Numbered from the stretch's first letter, positions 35,746-46,765 are shown. The stretch is DNA of 64,000 nucleotides from Robertmurraya korlensis (GCF_023715225.1 NZ_JAMBNS010000015.1:17475-81474); one strand, 5' to 3'. Notes: generated by a model not told the origin, from the letters alone. Numbers and translations are program-made.

Positions 35746-36044
35746 TTCAAACTAAAATGCATTTTGTCATGAATCATGTTGTCATAATTGAATTGTCAAC
35801 AATATTGATTGTTTCTCCTAGAGGGAGTGAATAGGAGGCTGATTTAGACCGTGCCAGCGCGATGGACTCTTTGTTTGTCCGAATACGAGGCTCATTCAGA
35901 CAGGACGAGTTATTTTCTATGCTTAGATAAGCACTTTGATTAAGGGAATCAAAAAAGACCAAACCATATGCGATTCGGCCTGCAAATTTGTTAGTTCTCC
36001 ACAAAAACTGAACTACGCATTAATAGATAGCTCACATTCAAGAT
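35746..36044. other. Intergenic stretch between mtlA promoter and metG
   Basis: About 300 bp with no recognised gene. AT-rich near mtlA with TTGTCA-type repeats (35764-35808), where an MtlR binding site may lie. A minus-strand frame of 76 codons (35774-36004) exists but lacks a good ribosome site and any known motif; it could be a decayed gene fragment. Nothing else can be supported. Confidence 0.4.
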
Positions 36045-37664
36045 TCATTTAATCTGCGCGCGGAGTCTTTCCCCTTCCTCGGCTATTGCCTTTATATCAA
36101 TTCGTTCAAACAGTGGATGAACATTTTCCACGCTCAACGGGAAGTTAGTAATTACTTTCCAAGAGAATTGAGAATGATGGAGCATTTTTCTAACTTCCTC
36201 ACTAGAATGGGGAAGAAAGGGATGTAATAATTGGGCAAAATTCACTATAAGAAATACACATGTAGCAATAGTCGCATCCCGATTTTCCTCTTCCACTCTC
36301 CAAGGTTGTTGTTCATCAAAATACTTATTTGCGTATCTTATACACTCAAAAATCTCTTCTAGTGCTTGCTTCATTCTTGCTGCCTCAATCGCTTCCCCTA
36401 CCTGATGGTAAAGTAATTCAACATGTTTTTGCACTCTTGTATCAATTGCCGATTGGGGAACTTTTCCTGATAATTTGTTTTGAATGAACTTTAGAGTACG
36501 GTTCACGAAATTCCCATACGCTCCTAGCAGTTCGCTGTTATGGCTATAGATAAACTCCCGCCAGGAGAAATCCGTATCACGATTTTCCGGAGCATTAATG
36601 GTTAAAAAGTAGCGTATGGAATCAGGATGATACCTTTCCAATAGATCCGGGATCCAAATAGCCCAATTTTTGCTTGTAGAGATCTTCTTTTTTTCTAATG
36701 TTACGTACTCATTTGAGACGATATACTTCGGATATGCCTCCAAGCCCGCCCCCATTTGGATTGCAGGCCAAATGATGGAATGGAAAGGGATATTGTCTTT
36801 CCCATGAACATAATAGCTTCGGGTAGATTCCTTCCAGAAACCTTCTATCGCTCCCCCATTATCAATCGCCCATTGCTGACTTGCTGAGTAATATCCTGAT
36901 ACCGCTTCAATCCACACATAAATTTTTTTATGTTCAAATCCTTTGATTGGAACCGAAACACCAATTGGCAGGTCACGAGTCGCAGGTCGATCTTTCAGTC
37001 CTTCCGTTAAATATCTCTCGGTTAATTGCAATGCGTTTTCACGCCATACCCCTACCCTATCCTTCTTTAAATCTTCTATTTGGCTTTGAAGCTTACTTAA
37101 TGCTAAGTAATAGTGCTCCGTTTTCTTAATGACAGGTGAGGAACCACATATTTTACAAGTCTTATGATGAAGCTCGACTGGATCTAATATCGCAGAACAA
37201 TAATCACATTGATCCCCACGGGCATGTTCTCCACACGTCGGGCAATTTCCCTCTACATATCGGTCAGGCAAAAACTGATTACAAACACCGCAATAAACTT
37301 GATCAACTTCTTTTGTATAAAGTAGACCATTAATATCAAGCTTTAAAAACAAGTCCTGCACCACACTAGCATGATGTGCGGTATCTGTACGTGTATAACA
37401 ATCATAAGAGAATCCTAGTTTTGTAAAGCATTCGGCAAACTCTTGGTGATAACGGTTGGCTATATCACTTACCTCCACACCATCCTGCATGGCGCGAATG
37501 GCAATAGGTGTCCCGTTACAATCACTTCCACTCACATATAAAACTTCTTCCCCTTTTAAACGATAGTATCTTGCTAGAATATCCCCTGGCAGTAAGCTTG
37601 CTATATGACCAATATGCAGGGAACCATTTGCATATGGCCAGGCACCCCCAATAAACACATTCAT
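36045..37664 (-). CDS. metG: Methionyl-tRNA synthetase, second/alternative type
   Basis: Charges tRNA-Met with methionine. The 539-residue product has HIGH (17-20), a four-Cys-pair zinc insert (Cys125/128, 141/144, 153/156, 170/173) and KISTS (328-332) in place of the usual KMSKS. There is no C-terminal EMAP-like tRNA-binding domain, so it is shorter than the common 650-residue Bacillus MetS. The double zinc knuckle resembles the E. coli/archaeal-like MetRS group, which in Gram-positives has been described as a second enzyme tolerant of MetRS inhibitors. GGAGG is 8 nt before the ATG. It is controlled by the Met T-box just upstream. Confidence 0.92.
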   Translation of the reverse strand: MNVFIGGAWPYANGSLHIGHIASLLPGDILARYYRLKGEEVLYVSGSDCNGTPIAIRAMQDGVEVSDIANRYHQEFAECFTKLGFSYDCYTRTDTAHHASVVQDLFLKLDINGLLYTKEVDQVYCGVCNQFLPDRYVEGNCPTCGEHARGDQCDYCSAILDPVELHHKTCKICGSSPVIKKTEHYYLALSKLQSQIEDLKKDRVGVWRENALQLTERYLTEGLKDRPATRDLPIGVSVPIKGFEHKKIYVWIEAVSGYYSASQQWAIDNGGAIEGFWKESTRSYYVHGKDNIPFHSIIWPAIQMGAGLEAYPKYIVSNEYVTLEKKKISTSKNWAIWIPDLLERYHPDSIRYFLTINAPENRDTDFSWREFIYSHNSELLGAYGNFVNRTLKFIQNKLSGKVPQSAIDTRVQKHVELLYHQVGEAIEAARMKQALEEIFECIRYANKYFDEQQPWRVEEENRDATIATCVFLIVNFAQLLHPFLPHSSEEVRKMLHHSQFSWKVITNFPLSVENVHPLFERIDIKAIAEEGERLRAQIK

Positions 37665-37683
37665 TTAAGATTCCTCCTTTTAA

Positions 37684-37990
37684 AATAAAAAAAGCCCTGT
37701 CCGTATCTTAATAAAGATAAGGACAGGGCTTTACTCCCGTGGTACCACCTTAATTCACCAACAGCTCACACTGCTAGTCTCAGCAAGTACGAAAGTAGCC
37801 AAAACTCTACTCTTATACCGTGACGTTGATAACGGGCGTCAACTCCCGACAACTCCTACTTCTGTCAATGACAGGTTCAGTTCGTAGCTCCGAGGCCATT
37901 GTTCAAATGCGTATCCTTACTCCTTTTCAGCAACCGGAGCTCTCTGCAAAGAATCACTACACTTTACTTTTCCTCTTCTACGCCATTAAA
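37684..37990 (-). promoter_or_regulatory. T-box riboswitch with methionine specifier
   Basis: Minus strand shows the T-box sequence AAGGTGGTACCACGGG, then a terminator (AAAGCCCTGTCC... / GGACAGGGCTTT, T-run at 37684-37692). Stem I is upstream with AGCTCCG/CGGAGCT and a distal loop. The specifier loop contains GAACAATGGCC with ATG at 37899-37897, the methionine codon. Uncharged tRNA-Met should give read-through into metG. Confidence 0.95.
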
Positions 37991-38147
37991 GATATTATAA
38001 ACAAAATCTGTAAATGTAACAATATACCAATAACAGTTTTACCACTCTCTTTATACCTAGGCAATAATCCCTAATTTTTGTTAATTTTAACCCTTTTTCC
38101 CTTTCTACCCTTTATAATAATAGAAAGCTAACTTTTCGGAGGCAATC

Positions 38148-39410
38148 ATGGAGAGTATGACACATTTTCTTATCAATTTATTAATTATATTAGTATCGTT
38201 ACTTTTTTTTCAGGGCTCCGTTAATAAGCATCACTTAAAAAATACACAATTAGAGTTTTTTATGTTTTTTACCCTAACTTCTGCTATATCCCTTTGCATG
38301 TTGTTTCCCTTAACGCTTCCTGGTGGAATTCCTTTTGACTTAAGATTCATTCCACTGGTTCTTGGTTGTCTTTATGCAAGCAAATACACAGGTGTATGGC
38401 TATTGGCACTTATTATCGTCTTACGGATAGCTATTCATGGATTTGACCACTCCTGGTTTGCCATAGCAAATGCCATTATTTTCGTTTGTATATCCTTTTC
38501 GATCAGGGAGAAATTTAAACAATACGCATTAGGAAAAAAAATCACCCTACAAGTCTTTTTTTCTTTAGTGATGTCTATTTGGGTATTGGCAGGATCGAAA
38601 TTCTTGTTTCATTCACCCATTACCCTTTCGTTTACTTTAGCGTATTCAGGCATTCAAGCTGCTGGGATGGGACTGGCTATATATATGGCCGAACATATCA
38701 AAAATCAACATTTATTATTATTACGATTAATACGGAGTGAAAAAGCAGAGGTTGCTAGCCACTTGGCATCAAGCATTTCTCATGAAGTAAGGAATCCTTT
38801 AACATCTAGCCGAGGATTTTTACAGTTATTAAGTGAGTCACACGAAATTCCCGAGAAGGAAAAGGGGTATTTAGCCTTGGCAATCAGTGAGATTGACCAG
38901 GCTGATCATATCATTAAAGATTACTTAACCTTTGCCAAACCCACTCCTGAAAAAATTGAAGTCCTCGAGATTGACCAGGTTATTCAGCAAGCGATCCAGA
39001 TAGTCGAACCAATGGCCAAACAATACAAGGTGGAAATCAACTCTAATTTAGATACATCCTTAATTACTGGGAACTTTGGACTTCTTCAGCAAGTGATCGT
39101 AAATATTATGAAAAACGGAATCGAAGCTATGTCTTCTGGTGGTGCTTTAACAATTACATGCAGCAAGGAACACAAAACAACACTAATAAGCGTAAAAGAC
39201 GAAGGTGTTGGTATGAGTCACCAGCAAATAAATCGACTAGGAGAACCTTATTTTTCAACTAAAGACTTAAAAGGAACAGGACTTGGAATGATGGTCGTCT
39301 ATCGAATAGTAGAAAGTATGAAAGGAACGATACAAATAGATAGCAAAAAAGGAATGGGTACAACCATTTCCATTCGACTACCACATATGTCAGAAGCTAA
39401 AATTTCATAA
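38148..39410 (+). CDS. Sensor histidine kinase, KinB-like
   Basis: A 420-residue membrane kinase. The first 180 residues hold six hydrophobic helices of the 5TM-Lyt type, with PGGIPFDLRFIPLVLGCLY as in B. subtilis KinB. The H-box SSISHEVRNPLTSSRGFLQLL carries His212; N-box NIMKNGIEAM, G1 DEGVGM and G2 GTGLGM follow. KinB-type kinases feed the Spo0 phosphorelay at the start of sporulation. No response regulator is next to it, which fits an orphan phosphorelay kinase. ATG follows GGAGG at 5 nt. Confidence 0.85.
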   Translation: MESMTHFLINLLIILVSLLFFQGSVNKHHLKNTQLEFFMFFTLTSAISLCMLFPLTLPGGIPFDLRFIPLVLGCLYASKYTGVWLLALIIVLRIAIHGFDHSWFAIANAIIFVCISFSIREKFKQYALGKKITLQVFFSLVMSIWVLAGSKFLFHSPITLSFTLAYSGIQAAGMGLAIYMAEHIKNQHLLLLRLIRSEKAEVASHLASSISHEVRNPLTSSRGFLQLLSESHEIPEKEKGYLALAISEIDQADHIIKDYLTFAKPTPEKIEVLEIDQVIQQAIQIVEPMAKQYKVEINSNLDTSLITGNFGLLQQVIVNIMKNGIEAMSSGGALTITCSKEHKTTLISVKDEGVGMSHQQINRLGEPYFSTKDLKGTGLGMMVVYRIVESMKGTIQIDSKKGMGTTISIRLPHMSEAKIS

Positions 39411-39421
39411 CGATCTATAGA

Positions 39422-39451
39422 AAAAGTCGGTTCACTCCTGAACCGACTTTT
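39422..39451. terminator. Bidirectional terminator between kinase and permease genes
   Basis: AAAAGTCGGTTCA, a 4-base loop, then TGAACCGACTTTT, a perfect 13-bp stem with T-rich tails on both strands. Confidence 0.9.
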
Positions 39452-39453
39452 GT

Positions 39454-40845
39454 TTATGAATCTGATGGTTCAGGGTTGTTTAATTTACTATTTCTATACC
39501 CATAACCAATATATATGCCTAAACCGATGACTAACCAGACCAAAAATCCTTTCCAAGTAAATGCTGATAACTGTAGCATTAAATATACGCAAAAAACAAC
39601 TGCCAAGATAGGAATCAAAGGAACAAGAGGGGTCTTGAACGGACGATGTAGATCTGGCTGTGTTTTACGAAGTACAGCGACTCCAAGAGATACCGTTGCG
39701 AAGGCAAATAATGTTCCAATGCTTGTTAACTCAGCCAATTTGTTTAAAGGAATAAAGCCTGCAAAAATGGCCACTAATCCCCCTGTTACCCATGTGCTTG
39801 TTATAGGCACTTGAGATTTCGGATGAACCGTTGATAATTTTTTCGGTAACAACCCATCTCGACTAATGGCATAAAATAAACGTGTTTGTCCAAACATCAT
39901 GACAATTAGTACGGTTGTGATACCTACGATGGCTCCAAGCGAGATAAATCCTGCAGCCCAGTCTTGTTGAATAAATCGTAAAGCAAAGGCTACTGGATCC
40001 TTTACGTTTAGTAGGTTAAACGGAACAATCCCTGTTAAGATTAAGGAAACAGCGATATATAAGACGGTACATACCGCAAGAGCAGAAATAATCCCAATTG
40101 GAAGATTTCGTTGGGGATTCTTTACCTCTTCAGCTGCTGTTGAAACGGCATCAAATCCAAAATAAGCAAAGACAACGACAGCTGCACCCGCTACGACTCC
40201 TGAAGCTCCATATGGCATAAATGGCTGCCAATTTGTTGGTTCCACATACCATACCCCAATAGCAATAAATAGGAGAACAACCGCTACTTTAATCACAACC
40301 ATGATGGCATTAAATTTAGCTGATTCTTTCACGCCTCTTGTTAATAAAAGGGTCACTAATAAAACAATAATAACAGCTGGTAGATCTACAATTGTCCCTT
40401 TTGATGGATCAAACGCACTTGTTAGAAAAGTAGGTAAATGCCATCCGAATCCTGCCATTAAACTTTGGAAATAGCCTGACCAACCACTTGCAACCGCAGA
40501 CGAAGCCAATCCATATTCCAACACTAAATCCCAACCAAGTACCCATGCAAGTAATTCCCCGAATGCAACATATCCATATGTATATGCACTACCTGATTGA
40601 GGTATCATAGAAGCGAATTCTGAGTAACATAAAGCTGCAAATGCACAAGCGAGTCCAGCAATAATAAAGGATAAAATCAGTGCAGGTCCTGCATACTCAG
40701 CCGCAGCCACTCCCGTTAAAACAAATACTCCTGTTCCAATAATGGCTCCAACTCCTAGTAGAGTTAGATCAAATGCACCTAGTACTCTTTTGAGGGAATT
40801 TTCAGACACTGATTTCCCTATTTGTTTCTTACGAAATAAATCCAT
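39454..40845 (-). CDS. APC-family amino acid permease (cationic amino acid transporter type, YfnA-like)
   Basis: A 463-residue transporter with twelve predicted transmembrane helices. Signature GAIIGTGVFVLTG in helix 1, SGSAYTYGYVAFGELLAWVLGW in helix 3, and FAYFGFDAVSTAAEEVKNPQRNLP in helix 6 are typical for the CAT group within the APC superfamily, related to B. subtilis YfnA. Start is behind AGGAGGATATA. Substrate is not determinable from sequence. Monocistronic. Confidence 0.9.
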   Translation of the reverse strand: MDLFRKKQIGKSVSENSLKRVLGAFDLTLLGVGAIIGTGVFVLTGVAAAEYAGPALILSFIIAGLACAFAALCYSEFASMIPQSGSAYTYGYVAFGELLAWVLGWDLVLEYGLASSAVASGWSGYFQSLMAGFGWHLPTFLTSAFDPSKGTIVDLPAVIIVLLVTLLLTRGVKESAKFNAIMVVIKVAVVLLFIAIGVWYVEPTNWQPFMPYGASGVVAGAAVVVFAYFGFDAVSTAAEEVKNPQRNLPIGIISALAVCTVLYIAVSLILTGIVPFNLLNVKDPVAFALRFIQQDWAAGFISLGAIVGITTVLIVMMFGQTRLFYAISRDGLLPKKLSTVHPKSQVPITSTWVTGGLVAIFAGFIPLNKLAELTSIGTLFAFATVSLGVAVLRKTQPDLHRPFKTPLVPLIPILAVVFCVYLMLQLSAFTWKGFLVWLVIGLGIYIGYGYRNSKLNNPEPSDS

Positions 40846-41013
40846 TATATCCTCCTATGAAAATTGAAATAATTGTCGAAAAATAGCGAATACACCTTAG
40901 CCATTTTACATAATTGTTTGTTAATTGTAAATTATAAATTATGGTAATATAACAGATTCCAAAATTTCTAATCCTATTTTGCCCAGTAAAAATTTCTCTA
41001 TGTTCAAAACAAA

Positions 41014-41059
41014 AAAGACCTTTATTCTATCCAATGTTCTCGATAGAATAAAGGTCTTT
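41014..41059. terminator. Strong hairpin terminator after cysI
   Basis: AAAGACCTTTATTCTATC with its exact 18-bp complement around a 10-base loop, T-run on the minus strand. Ends the cysJI transcript and may also serve as a barrier from the other side. Confidence 0.92.
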
Positions 41060-41065
41060 CTAAAA

Positions 41066-42787
41066 TTATGCGTGAAAATTCGTTCCATCTGTTGTTGCTT
41101 CAATAATGCCGGCACGAATCACAAAGTCTCCAAAATGTTCCCCTTCGTTACGTTCCTTCGCATATCGTGGAAGAATAGAACCAAGCTCTCGAAGGATTTC
41201 TTCTTCTCCAATATTTTCACGATACATCTTGCTTAAGCGGCTTCCATCAAAGGCAGCACCTAAATACATATTGTATTTCCCAGGGGCCTTACCAATGAAC
41301 CCAATTTCCCCTAGTGCGTGTCTTGCACATCCGTTTGGACAGCCAGTCATACGAATCGTTATTTCTTTATCTCTTAGCCCATTCTCTTCAACGATTTCTT
41401 CAATCTTATCGATAAGAGTTGGCAGATATCTCTCCGCTTCCGCCATGGCAAGACCACAGGTTGGTAAAGCCACACATGCGATTGAACTACGTCGTAACGC
41501 TGAATGATGTTTCCCATCCGTTAACCCGTATTTTTCAAGTAACTCAGTAATTTTTTTCTTTTTCTGAGCAGACACACTTCCAATAATAAGGTTCTGATTG
41601 GCTGTTAATCGGAAATCTCCTTTATGAACCTTCGCAATTTCACGTAAGCCTGTTTTTAATGGATAGCCATCAAAGTCAGCAATTCTTCCACCCTGGACAA
41701 ATAATGTAAAATGCCAGTTCCCCTTTAAACCTTTTACCCAACCATATCGATCACCATTGTGATCAAATGAGTAAGGCTTTGCTTCTTCAAGCTTCCAGCC
41801 AAGTCGGTTTTCTAGCTCATGCTTCACATTTTCTAATCCTAAACGGTCTACTGTGTACTTAAAACGCGCATTCTTACGTACAGAACGATTTCCATAGTCA
41901 CGTTGGATAGTAATAATCTTCTCTGCCACATCATATACTTGCTCTGGCTTACAGAAGCCGATGACTTTTGCTAGCTGAGGGTAAGTCGTCTTATCACCGT
42001 GAGACATTCCCATTCCGCCACCGATAGCCACGTTAAATCCAACAAGCTTTCCTTCTTCCACGATGGCAATATACCCTAGATCCTGTGAAAATACATCCAC
42101 ATCGTTCTCAGGAGGAATAGCCATCCCAATTTTAAATTTACGAGGCAAGTAGAGTGGTCCATACATAGGCTCAACCTCTACATCTGGTGTTCCTGCCACT
42201 CTTTCTTCATCAAGCCAAATTTCATGATAGGCTCTTGTACGAGGAAGTAAATCATCGCTTAATTTCTTGCCCCACTCATATACCTCTGTATGAATTTCTG
42301 ACTGATGTGGATTAGAAGTACTCATCACATTTCTATTTACATCTCCACATGCTGCAATTGTATCCATCAGAGATTGGTTAATGCCTTGAATGGTACTTTT
42401 CATATTCCACTTAAGAATTCCATGGATTTGGAACGTTTGGCGAGTGGTTAATTTTAATGTACCATTTCCGTATTTTTCAGAAAGGTCATCCATCACTAAC
42501 CACTGCTCAGGTGTAGCCACTCCGCCTGGCAGTCGAACACGAAGCATGAACTGATATGCTGGTTCAAGTTTTTGCTTTTGTCGTTCTGCGCGCACATCAC
42601 GGTCATCTTGCAAATAGCTGCCATGATGCTTCATTAATCGGTTGTCATCCTCTGGGATACCTGCACTGATTCGATCTAGCATTACTTCTTTTAGCGTTCC
42701 ACGTAAGTAATCGCTTCGCTCTTTTATACCCTCTACATCACTAGGAGGGCCTTCAGGCGCTTTTAAATTTTCTTTCACTTCCACCAT
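41066..42787 (-). CDS. cysI: Assimilatory sulfite reductase, hemoprotein beta subunit
   Basis: Six-electron reduction of sulfite to sulfide with siroheme and a 4Fe-4S cluster. The 573-residue protein has two NiR/SiR ferredoxin-like halves; the cluster/siroheme Cys ligands are in [19 protein letters not shown] and [19 protein letters not shown] 42787 has AAAGGAG 8 nt upstream; the frame extends six codons further without a ribosome site. It follows cysJ by 24 nt and forms the SiR holoenzyme with it. Confidence 0.96.
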   Translation of the reverse strand: MVEVKENLKAPEGPPSDVEGIKERSDYLRGTLKEVMLDRISAGIPEDDNRLMKHHGSYLQDDRDVRAERQKQKLEPAYQFMLRVRLPGGVATPEQWLVMDDLSEKYGNGTLKLTTRQTFQIHGILKWNMKSTIQGINQSLMDTIAACGDVNRNVMSTSNPHQSEIHTEVYEWGKKLSDDLLPRTRAYHEIWLDEERVAGTPDVEVEPMYGPLYLPRKFKIGMAIPPENDVDVFSQDLGYIAIVEEGKLVGFNVAIGGGMGMSHGDKTTYPQLAKVIGFCKPEQVYDVAEKIITIQRDYGNRSVRKNARFKYTVDRLGLENVKHELENRLGWKLEEAKPYSFDHNGDRYGWVKGLKGNWHFTLFVQGGRIADFDGYPLKTGLREIAKVHKGDFRLTANQNLIIGSVSAQKKKKITELLEKYGLTDGKHHSALRRSSIACVALPTCGLAMAEAERYLPTLIDKIEEIVEENGLRDKEITIRMTGCPNGCARHALGEIGFIGKAPGKYNMYLGAAFDGSRLSKMYRENIGEEEILRELGSILPRYAKERNEGEHFGDFVIRAGIIEATTDGTNFHA

Positions 42788-42811
42788 GCTTAAAACTCCT
42801 TTCATTCAAAC

Positions 42812-44638
42812 TCAGTATACGTCACGCTGGTATCGTTTTTCTTTTTGCATTGTAGCTAAATAGCTTTCTGCTTCTTCACGACCCATGCTGCCTTCTTTTT
42901 CAATAATAGTAATTAATGTTTGATGTACGTCATGTGCCATATGTTTCTCATCACCACAAATATATACGACCGCTCCCTCTTGAAGCCATGCAAATAATTC
43001 CTTGCTTTGCTCAAGCATACGATGCTGAACATATACCTTTTCATTCGTGTCTCTTGAAAAAGCAACATCCATCTTTGTTAAGACGCCATCTTTCAACCAC
43101 TTTTGCCATTCGGTTTGATATAAGAAATCCGTTACAAAGTGCTGATCACCGAAGAACATCCATGACTTGCCCTCAGCACCCGCTTCTTCACGTTCTTGCA
43201 TAAATGAGCGGAATGGCGCTACCCCTGTTCCTGGTCCCACCATGATAATAGGAGTTTCAGGGTTTTCAGGAAGCTTAAAGTTTGGATTATGTTGAATAAA
43301 GATAGGTAGCGTATCCCCAGCTTGTAGACGCTCAGCTGTTAGAATTGAGCAGACACCTTTTCTTTCACGTCCATGTGAATCGTATCTGACGGCACCAATT
43401 GTCAAATGAACTTCATCTGGGTTGGCAGAGATACTGCTTGCAATTGAATATAGACGTGCAGGAAGCTTTCTTAATATAGATACAATCTCCTGAGAAGAAG
43501 CTGTCCATGGGCCAAAATCTCGAAGCAAGTCAAGTAAATCGCGACCATAAATATACTCTCTTACTTTTTCTACATTTTCCGGTTTCACCAGCTCTTGTAA
43601 TTCCTGATTGACAGAAAGCTTGGCTGCTTGTTCCATTAAAGGCTTTGTTAATACCGTAATTTCAAAGTTGGTAAGTAACGCATCTTTTAGCGTTCTTACT
43701 TCTCCTTGTTTATTAACAGTCACTTTTTCATCTGCATTCCAGTTCATTTCAGCAAGGATTTGCTCCACAAGCGCTGGTTCGTTTTCTGGATAAATTCCTA
43801 GGCTGTCACCTGGCTGATACGATAATCCTGAACCTTCAAGCGATAACTCAAGATGACGTGTTTCTTTATTTGATCCACGACCATTTAAATTTAAGTTTTC
43901 TAATACTTCGGCTCGGAAAGGGTTTGTTCTAGAATAAATAGATTCCTCTGAAGCAACTTGTACTGCTCCTCCAGTCACCTGAGCTTGACTTGCTGCCTTT
44001 CCAGCCTGTCCTAGCGCCGAAAGTACACTCTCAATCCATTCAGATGCTGGTTCATCATAATCTAGATCACAATCTACTCTCTCAGTTAGTGGCTTACCAC
44101 CTAACTCCTTAAGGCGCTCATCAAACTCTTTTCCTGTTTGACAGAAGAATTCGTACGAGCTATCCCCTAAAGATAGTACCGCATAGCTGAGCTCCTCTAG
44201 CTTTGGAGCACGCTTTGAGTGTAAGTACTCATGGAAGGACAACGCATTATCTGGTGGCTCCCCCTCACCATGTGTACTTGCAACTATTAATAGGTTTTGT
44301 AATTTCTTTAAATTATTTGGCTTAAAATCACTCATGGATGAAACAGTTACTTGAAAACCATTGCTTTCAAGCGTTTTACCTGCTTTGGTAGCCAGTCGTT
44401 GTGCATTTCCTGTTTGTGAACCAAAAAGGATGGTTACTTCTTTCGAAACTGGCTTGGAAGCCTCTACTGATAGGGCAACAGCAGCTGATTCTGAAATCGT
44501 AGTTGCTTGTGTTGCTTGAATTGCTGCTAAATATCCACTAAGCCAAACCTTCTGAGATTCAGTTAGTGTTGGCAGTATTTTGTTAAGAAGCTCTGCCTGC
44601 TCCTGACTAAACGGGCTGTTCATAACCTGAAGTTGCAA
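42812..44638 (-). CDS. cysJ: Assimilatory sulfite reductase, flavoprotein alpha subunit
   Basis: Delivers NADPH electrons to CysI. Domains: N-terminal FMN-binding flavodoxin (ILFGSQTGNAQRLA, STHGEGEPPDNA), FAD domain (RLYSIASS), and C-terminal NADPH domain (GPGTGVAPFRSFMQER, YICGDEKHMAHDVHQ, ending RYQRDVY). I start at TTG 44638 (608 residues) since GAGGTGG lies 6 nt upstream and the N-terminus then resembles B. subtilis CysJ; an ATG five codons on (44623) is the fallback. First gene of cysJI, divergent from its probable activator cysL. Confidence 0.95.
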   Translation of the reverse strand: MQLQVMNSPFSQEQAELLNKILPTLTESQKVWLSGYLAAIQATQATTISESAAVALSVEASKPVSKEVTILFGSQTGNAQRLATKAGKTLESNGFQVTVSSMSDFKPNNLKKLQNLLIVASTHGEGEPPDNALSFHEYLHSKRAPKLEELSYAVLSLGDSSYEFFCQTGKEFDERLKELGGKPLTERVDCDLDYDEPASEWIESVLSALGQAGKAASQAQVTGGAVQVASEESIYSRTNPFRAEVLENLNLNGRGSNKETRHLELSLEGSGLSYQPGDSLGIYPENEPALVEQILAEMNWNADEKVTVNKQGEVRTLKDALLTNFEITVLTKPLMEQAAKLSVNQELQELVKPENVEKVREYIYGRDLLDLLRDFGPWTASSQEIVSILRKLPARLYSIASSISANPDEVHLTIGAVRYDSHGRERKGVCSILTAERLQAGDTLPIFIQHNPNFKLPENPETPIIMVGPGTGVAPFRSFMQEREEAGAEGKSWMFFGDQHFVTDFLYQTEWQKWLKDGVLTKMDVAFSRDTNEKVYVQHRMLEQSKELFAWLQEGAVVYICGDEKHMAHDVHQTLITIIEKEGSMGREEAESYLATMQKEKRYQRDVY

Positions 44639-44734
44639 CGAAATCCACCTCACTAAAAATAAATAGACTAAATTCCCCAAAATTCGCAAAATATCATAAG
44701 TGTAATTATATATTAATTATTCCAATAAGTTAAG

Positions 44735-44756
44735 TCGGTTTTAATATTTAAACCGA
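44735..44756. promoter_or_regulatory. Inverted repeat in the cysJ-cysL intergenic region, possible CysL site
   Basis: TCGGTTTTAATATTTAAACCGA is a near-perfect 22-bp dyad about 100 nt before each start codon (cysJ to the left, cysL to the right). Length and position suit a LysR-type regulator, but CysL binding is only inferred. Confidence 0.45.
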
Positions 44757-44868
44757 TAACTACAGGTTTCTCTTCTATGATAATTACTTTACCTCAAGTT
44801 TGGCTATTGGTAAAATACATATAACTGATTATAATTATTAATATTTCTAATAATAAGGAGGGTCATGT

Positions 44869-45774
44869 ATGTATTTTGATGAGTTAAAGACCTTTGTTAC
44901 TCTAGTGGAAGTAAAGAACTTCACCAAAACAGCTGAACTCCTTCTCATGTCTCAACCAAGCGTTAGTTTACATATTAAAAATTTAGAAACCGAGTTTCAA
45001 ACGAAACTATTCATACGTTCTCCAAAACAACTAAAAATCACTCCTTCTGGAGAGATTTTGTATGATCGAGCCAAGCAGTTAATAAGCATGTATGAGCAGA
45101 CCAAACAAGACATCCTCGACTTGCAAACATCTGTTAGAGGTTCCTTAAAAATCGGGGCAAGCTTTACCATTGGAGAGTACATTCTACCTTCTCTTCTCTA
45201 TGACATCCAAAAGGAACATCCGGCACTAGAACTTGAAGTGGTTATAGGGAATACGAAGGAAATTGTTCAATCCGTTAAAAGGCATGAAGTAGAGATTGGT
45301 TTAATTGAAGGGCAAACCAACGAAAAAGAACTTTCTGTCCACCCTTTTTTAAAGGACGAGCTTTTTGTTGTATCATCTGATACGCATCCTCTTGCAACAA
45401 TGCATAGAGATATATTCATATCCGATCTTCAAAACCAAGTATGGGTGACGAGGGAGGTTGGATCAGGTACGCGGGAATACCTAAACCACGTAATCCGTTC
45501 GAATGGGTTAAAAGTACAATCCCTTCTATCTATTAGTAGCAATCAAGGAATTAAAGAAACAATAAGTAAAGGCATGGGTCTTTCACTTTTATCTAACAGC
45601 GTGATTCATAAAGAAGTCAACAATGGAGAGTTAGCCATCATCCGTATCAAAGATTTTCAATTCCCTAGAACACTGTCGTATGTCTACTCTCCTACGATGA
45701 AAAAGAAAAAGAACGTGGAACTTTTTATTACGAGCCTCCAAGAGATGTGGCCATACCGCTCTGAATTGATTTAA
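44869..45774 (+). CDS. cysL: LysR-family regulator, probable CysL (activator of cysJI)
   Basis: A 301-residue LysR regulator: N-terminal winged helix (FVTLVEVKNFTKTAELLLMSQPSVSLHIKNLE) and a two-lobed effector domain beginning GSLKIGASFTIGEYILP. B. subtilis CysL (YwfK) activates cysJI; divergent placement against cysJ strongly suggests the same here. Start ATG 44869 follows AAGGAGG at 7 nt. Function is from context plus family; YwfK-like paralogs exist. Confidence 0.85.
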   Translation: MYFDELKTFVTLVEVKNFTKTAELLLMSQPSVSLHIKNLETEFQTKLFIRSPKQLKITPSGEILYDRAKQLISMYEQTKQDILDLQTSVRGSLKIGASFTIGEYILPSLLYDIQKEHPALELEVVIGNTKEIVQSVKRHEVEIGLIEGQTNEKELSVHPFLKDELFVVSSDTHPLATMHRDIFISDLQNQVWVTREVGSGTREYLNHVIRSNGLKVQSLLSISSNQGIKETISKGMGLSLLSNSVIHKEVNNGELAIIRIKDFQFPRTLSYVYSPTMKKKKNVELFITSLQEMWPYRSELI

Positions 45775-45869
45775 GTATTGCTCGCTCCTAATAGAAGGAA
45801 TTAAATTGCTGCTTTTACTTATATACAAATGCAGAAAAATAGGCGATCACATTTGATGTCTTCAATTAA

Positions 45870-45912
45870 AAAGGTGCTGTCCTTCAATAAAAAATTGGGA
45901 CAAGCACCTTTT
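45870..45912. terminator. Bidirectional terminator between cysL and the TauE-like gene
   Basis: AAAGGTGCTGTCC pairs with GGACAAGCACCTTT (one mismatch), loop AT-rich, T-rich tails on both strands. Confidence 0.8.
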
Positions 45913-45926
45913 CTGTTCCTTATTTT

Positions 45927-46706
45927 TTACAATATATCCATCCAAATCTTTACCGCTGTTGCTAAAATCAGTAGTGCTAGAACTACTTGAAGAATCTTTG
46001 TGTTTACTTTTTTCCCTGCCATCGCTCCTAGCGGTGAGGCAATTAAACTAGCTATGACCATGATTAAAGATGGCCAAAATTCCACTTGCCCGGTTGTAAT
46101 TTTCCCAATAGTCGCACCGATAGAAGAGATAAATGTGATGGCAAGTGAAGAAGCAATGGTCATACGGGTTGGAATTTTTAATACCACAAGCATGATTGGT
46201 ACTAAAAGAAAAGCTCCAGCCGCTCCGACAATTCCAGATCCAATCCCAACGATAAATGCAAGGACCGCTGCCAGCCATTTATTGAATGTCACTTGATCTA
46301 ATGGAATATCATCTAGACCTTTTTTAGGAATGAACATCATCACAGCTGCAATCAACGCTAAAATCCCGTATATGACATTAATTCCACCTTCACTCATGAG
46401 CTTTGAACCAAAGCCCCCAATAAAGCTACCAACTAATATACTTGCTCCCATATAAATGATGAGCTTTTTATTTAAAAAGCCACCTTTTCGGTAAGCCCAC
46501 ACCCCACCGATTGTGGCAAAAAACACCTGAACCGCACTTATTCCTGTTACTTCATGAGCACTAAAAGCTGCTAAACCGAATAAAGGTGGAATGTATAAAA
46601 GCATCGGATACTTAATGATTGAACCACCAATTCCCAGCATTCCTGAAATATATGAACCTATAAAACCAATTAAAAAGATGGTGATAATAAATCCTACATC
46701 CATCAT
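45927..46706 (-). CDS. TSUP-family sulfite/sulfur-compound exporter (TauE/SafE)
   Basis: About 259 residues in eight hydrophobic helices, the TauE/SafE layout: [23 protein letters not shown] with its GIGGG-like motif in the first half and [22 protein letters not shown] in the second, which repeats it. In the persulfide context it may export sulfite or thiosulfate. Start ATG 46706 or the next ATG 46703, both behind AAAGGGGG. It is downstream of tusA after a terminator hairpin; partial read-through is likely. Confidence 0.85.
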   Translation of the reverse strand: MMDVGFIITIFLIGFIGSYISGMLGIGGSIIKYPMLLYIPPLFGLAAFSAHEVTGISAVQVFFATIGGVWAYRKGGFLNKKLIIYMGASILVGSFIGGFGSKLMSEGGINVIYGILALIAAVMMFIPKKGLDDIPLDQVTFNKWLAAVLAFIVGIGSGIVGAAGAFLLVPIMLVVLKIPTRMTIASSLAITFISSIGATIGKITTGQVEFWPSLIMVIASLIASPLGAMAGKKVNTKILQVVLALLILATAVKIWMDIL

Positions 46707-46765
46707 TTTTCCCCCTTTGAAGAGCAAAAGCGCCTACCATGACTCTTGCTCTAAAGCCATTTCTA

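Noticed and set aside
35774..36004. Minus-strand reading frame of 76 codons before mtlA
   Set aside because: No good ribosome site and no motif; only noted as a possible decayed fragment.
44639..44689. Longer N-terminus for CysJ
   Set aside because: The TTG at 44638 has a well-spaced GAGGTGG; the extension lies before that site.
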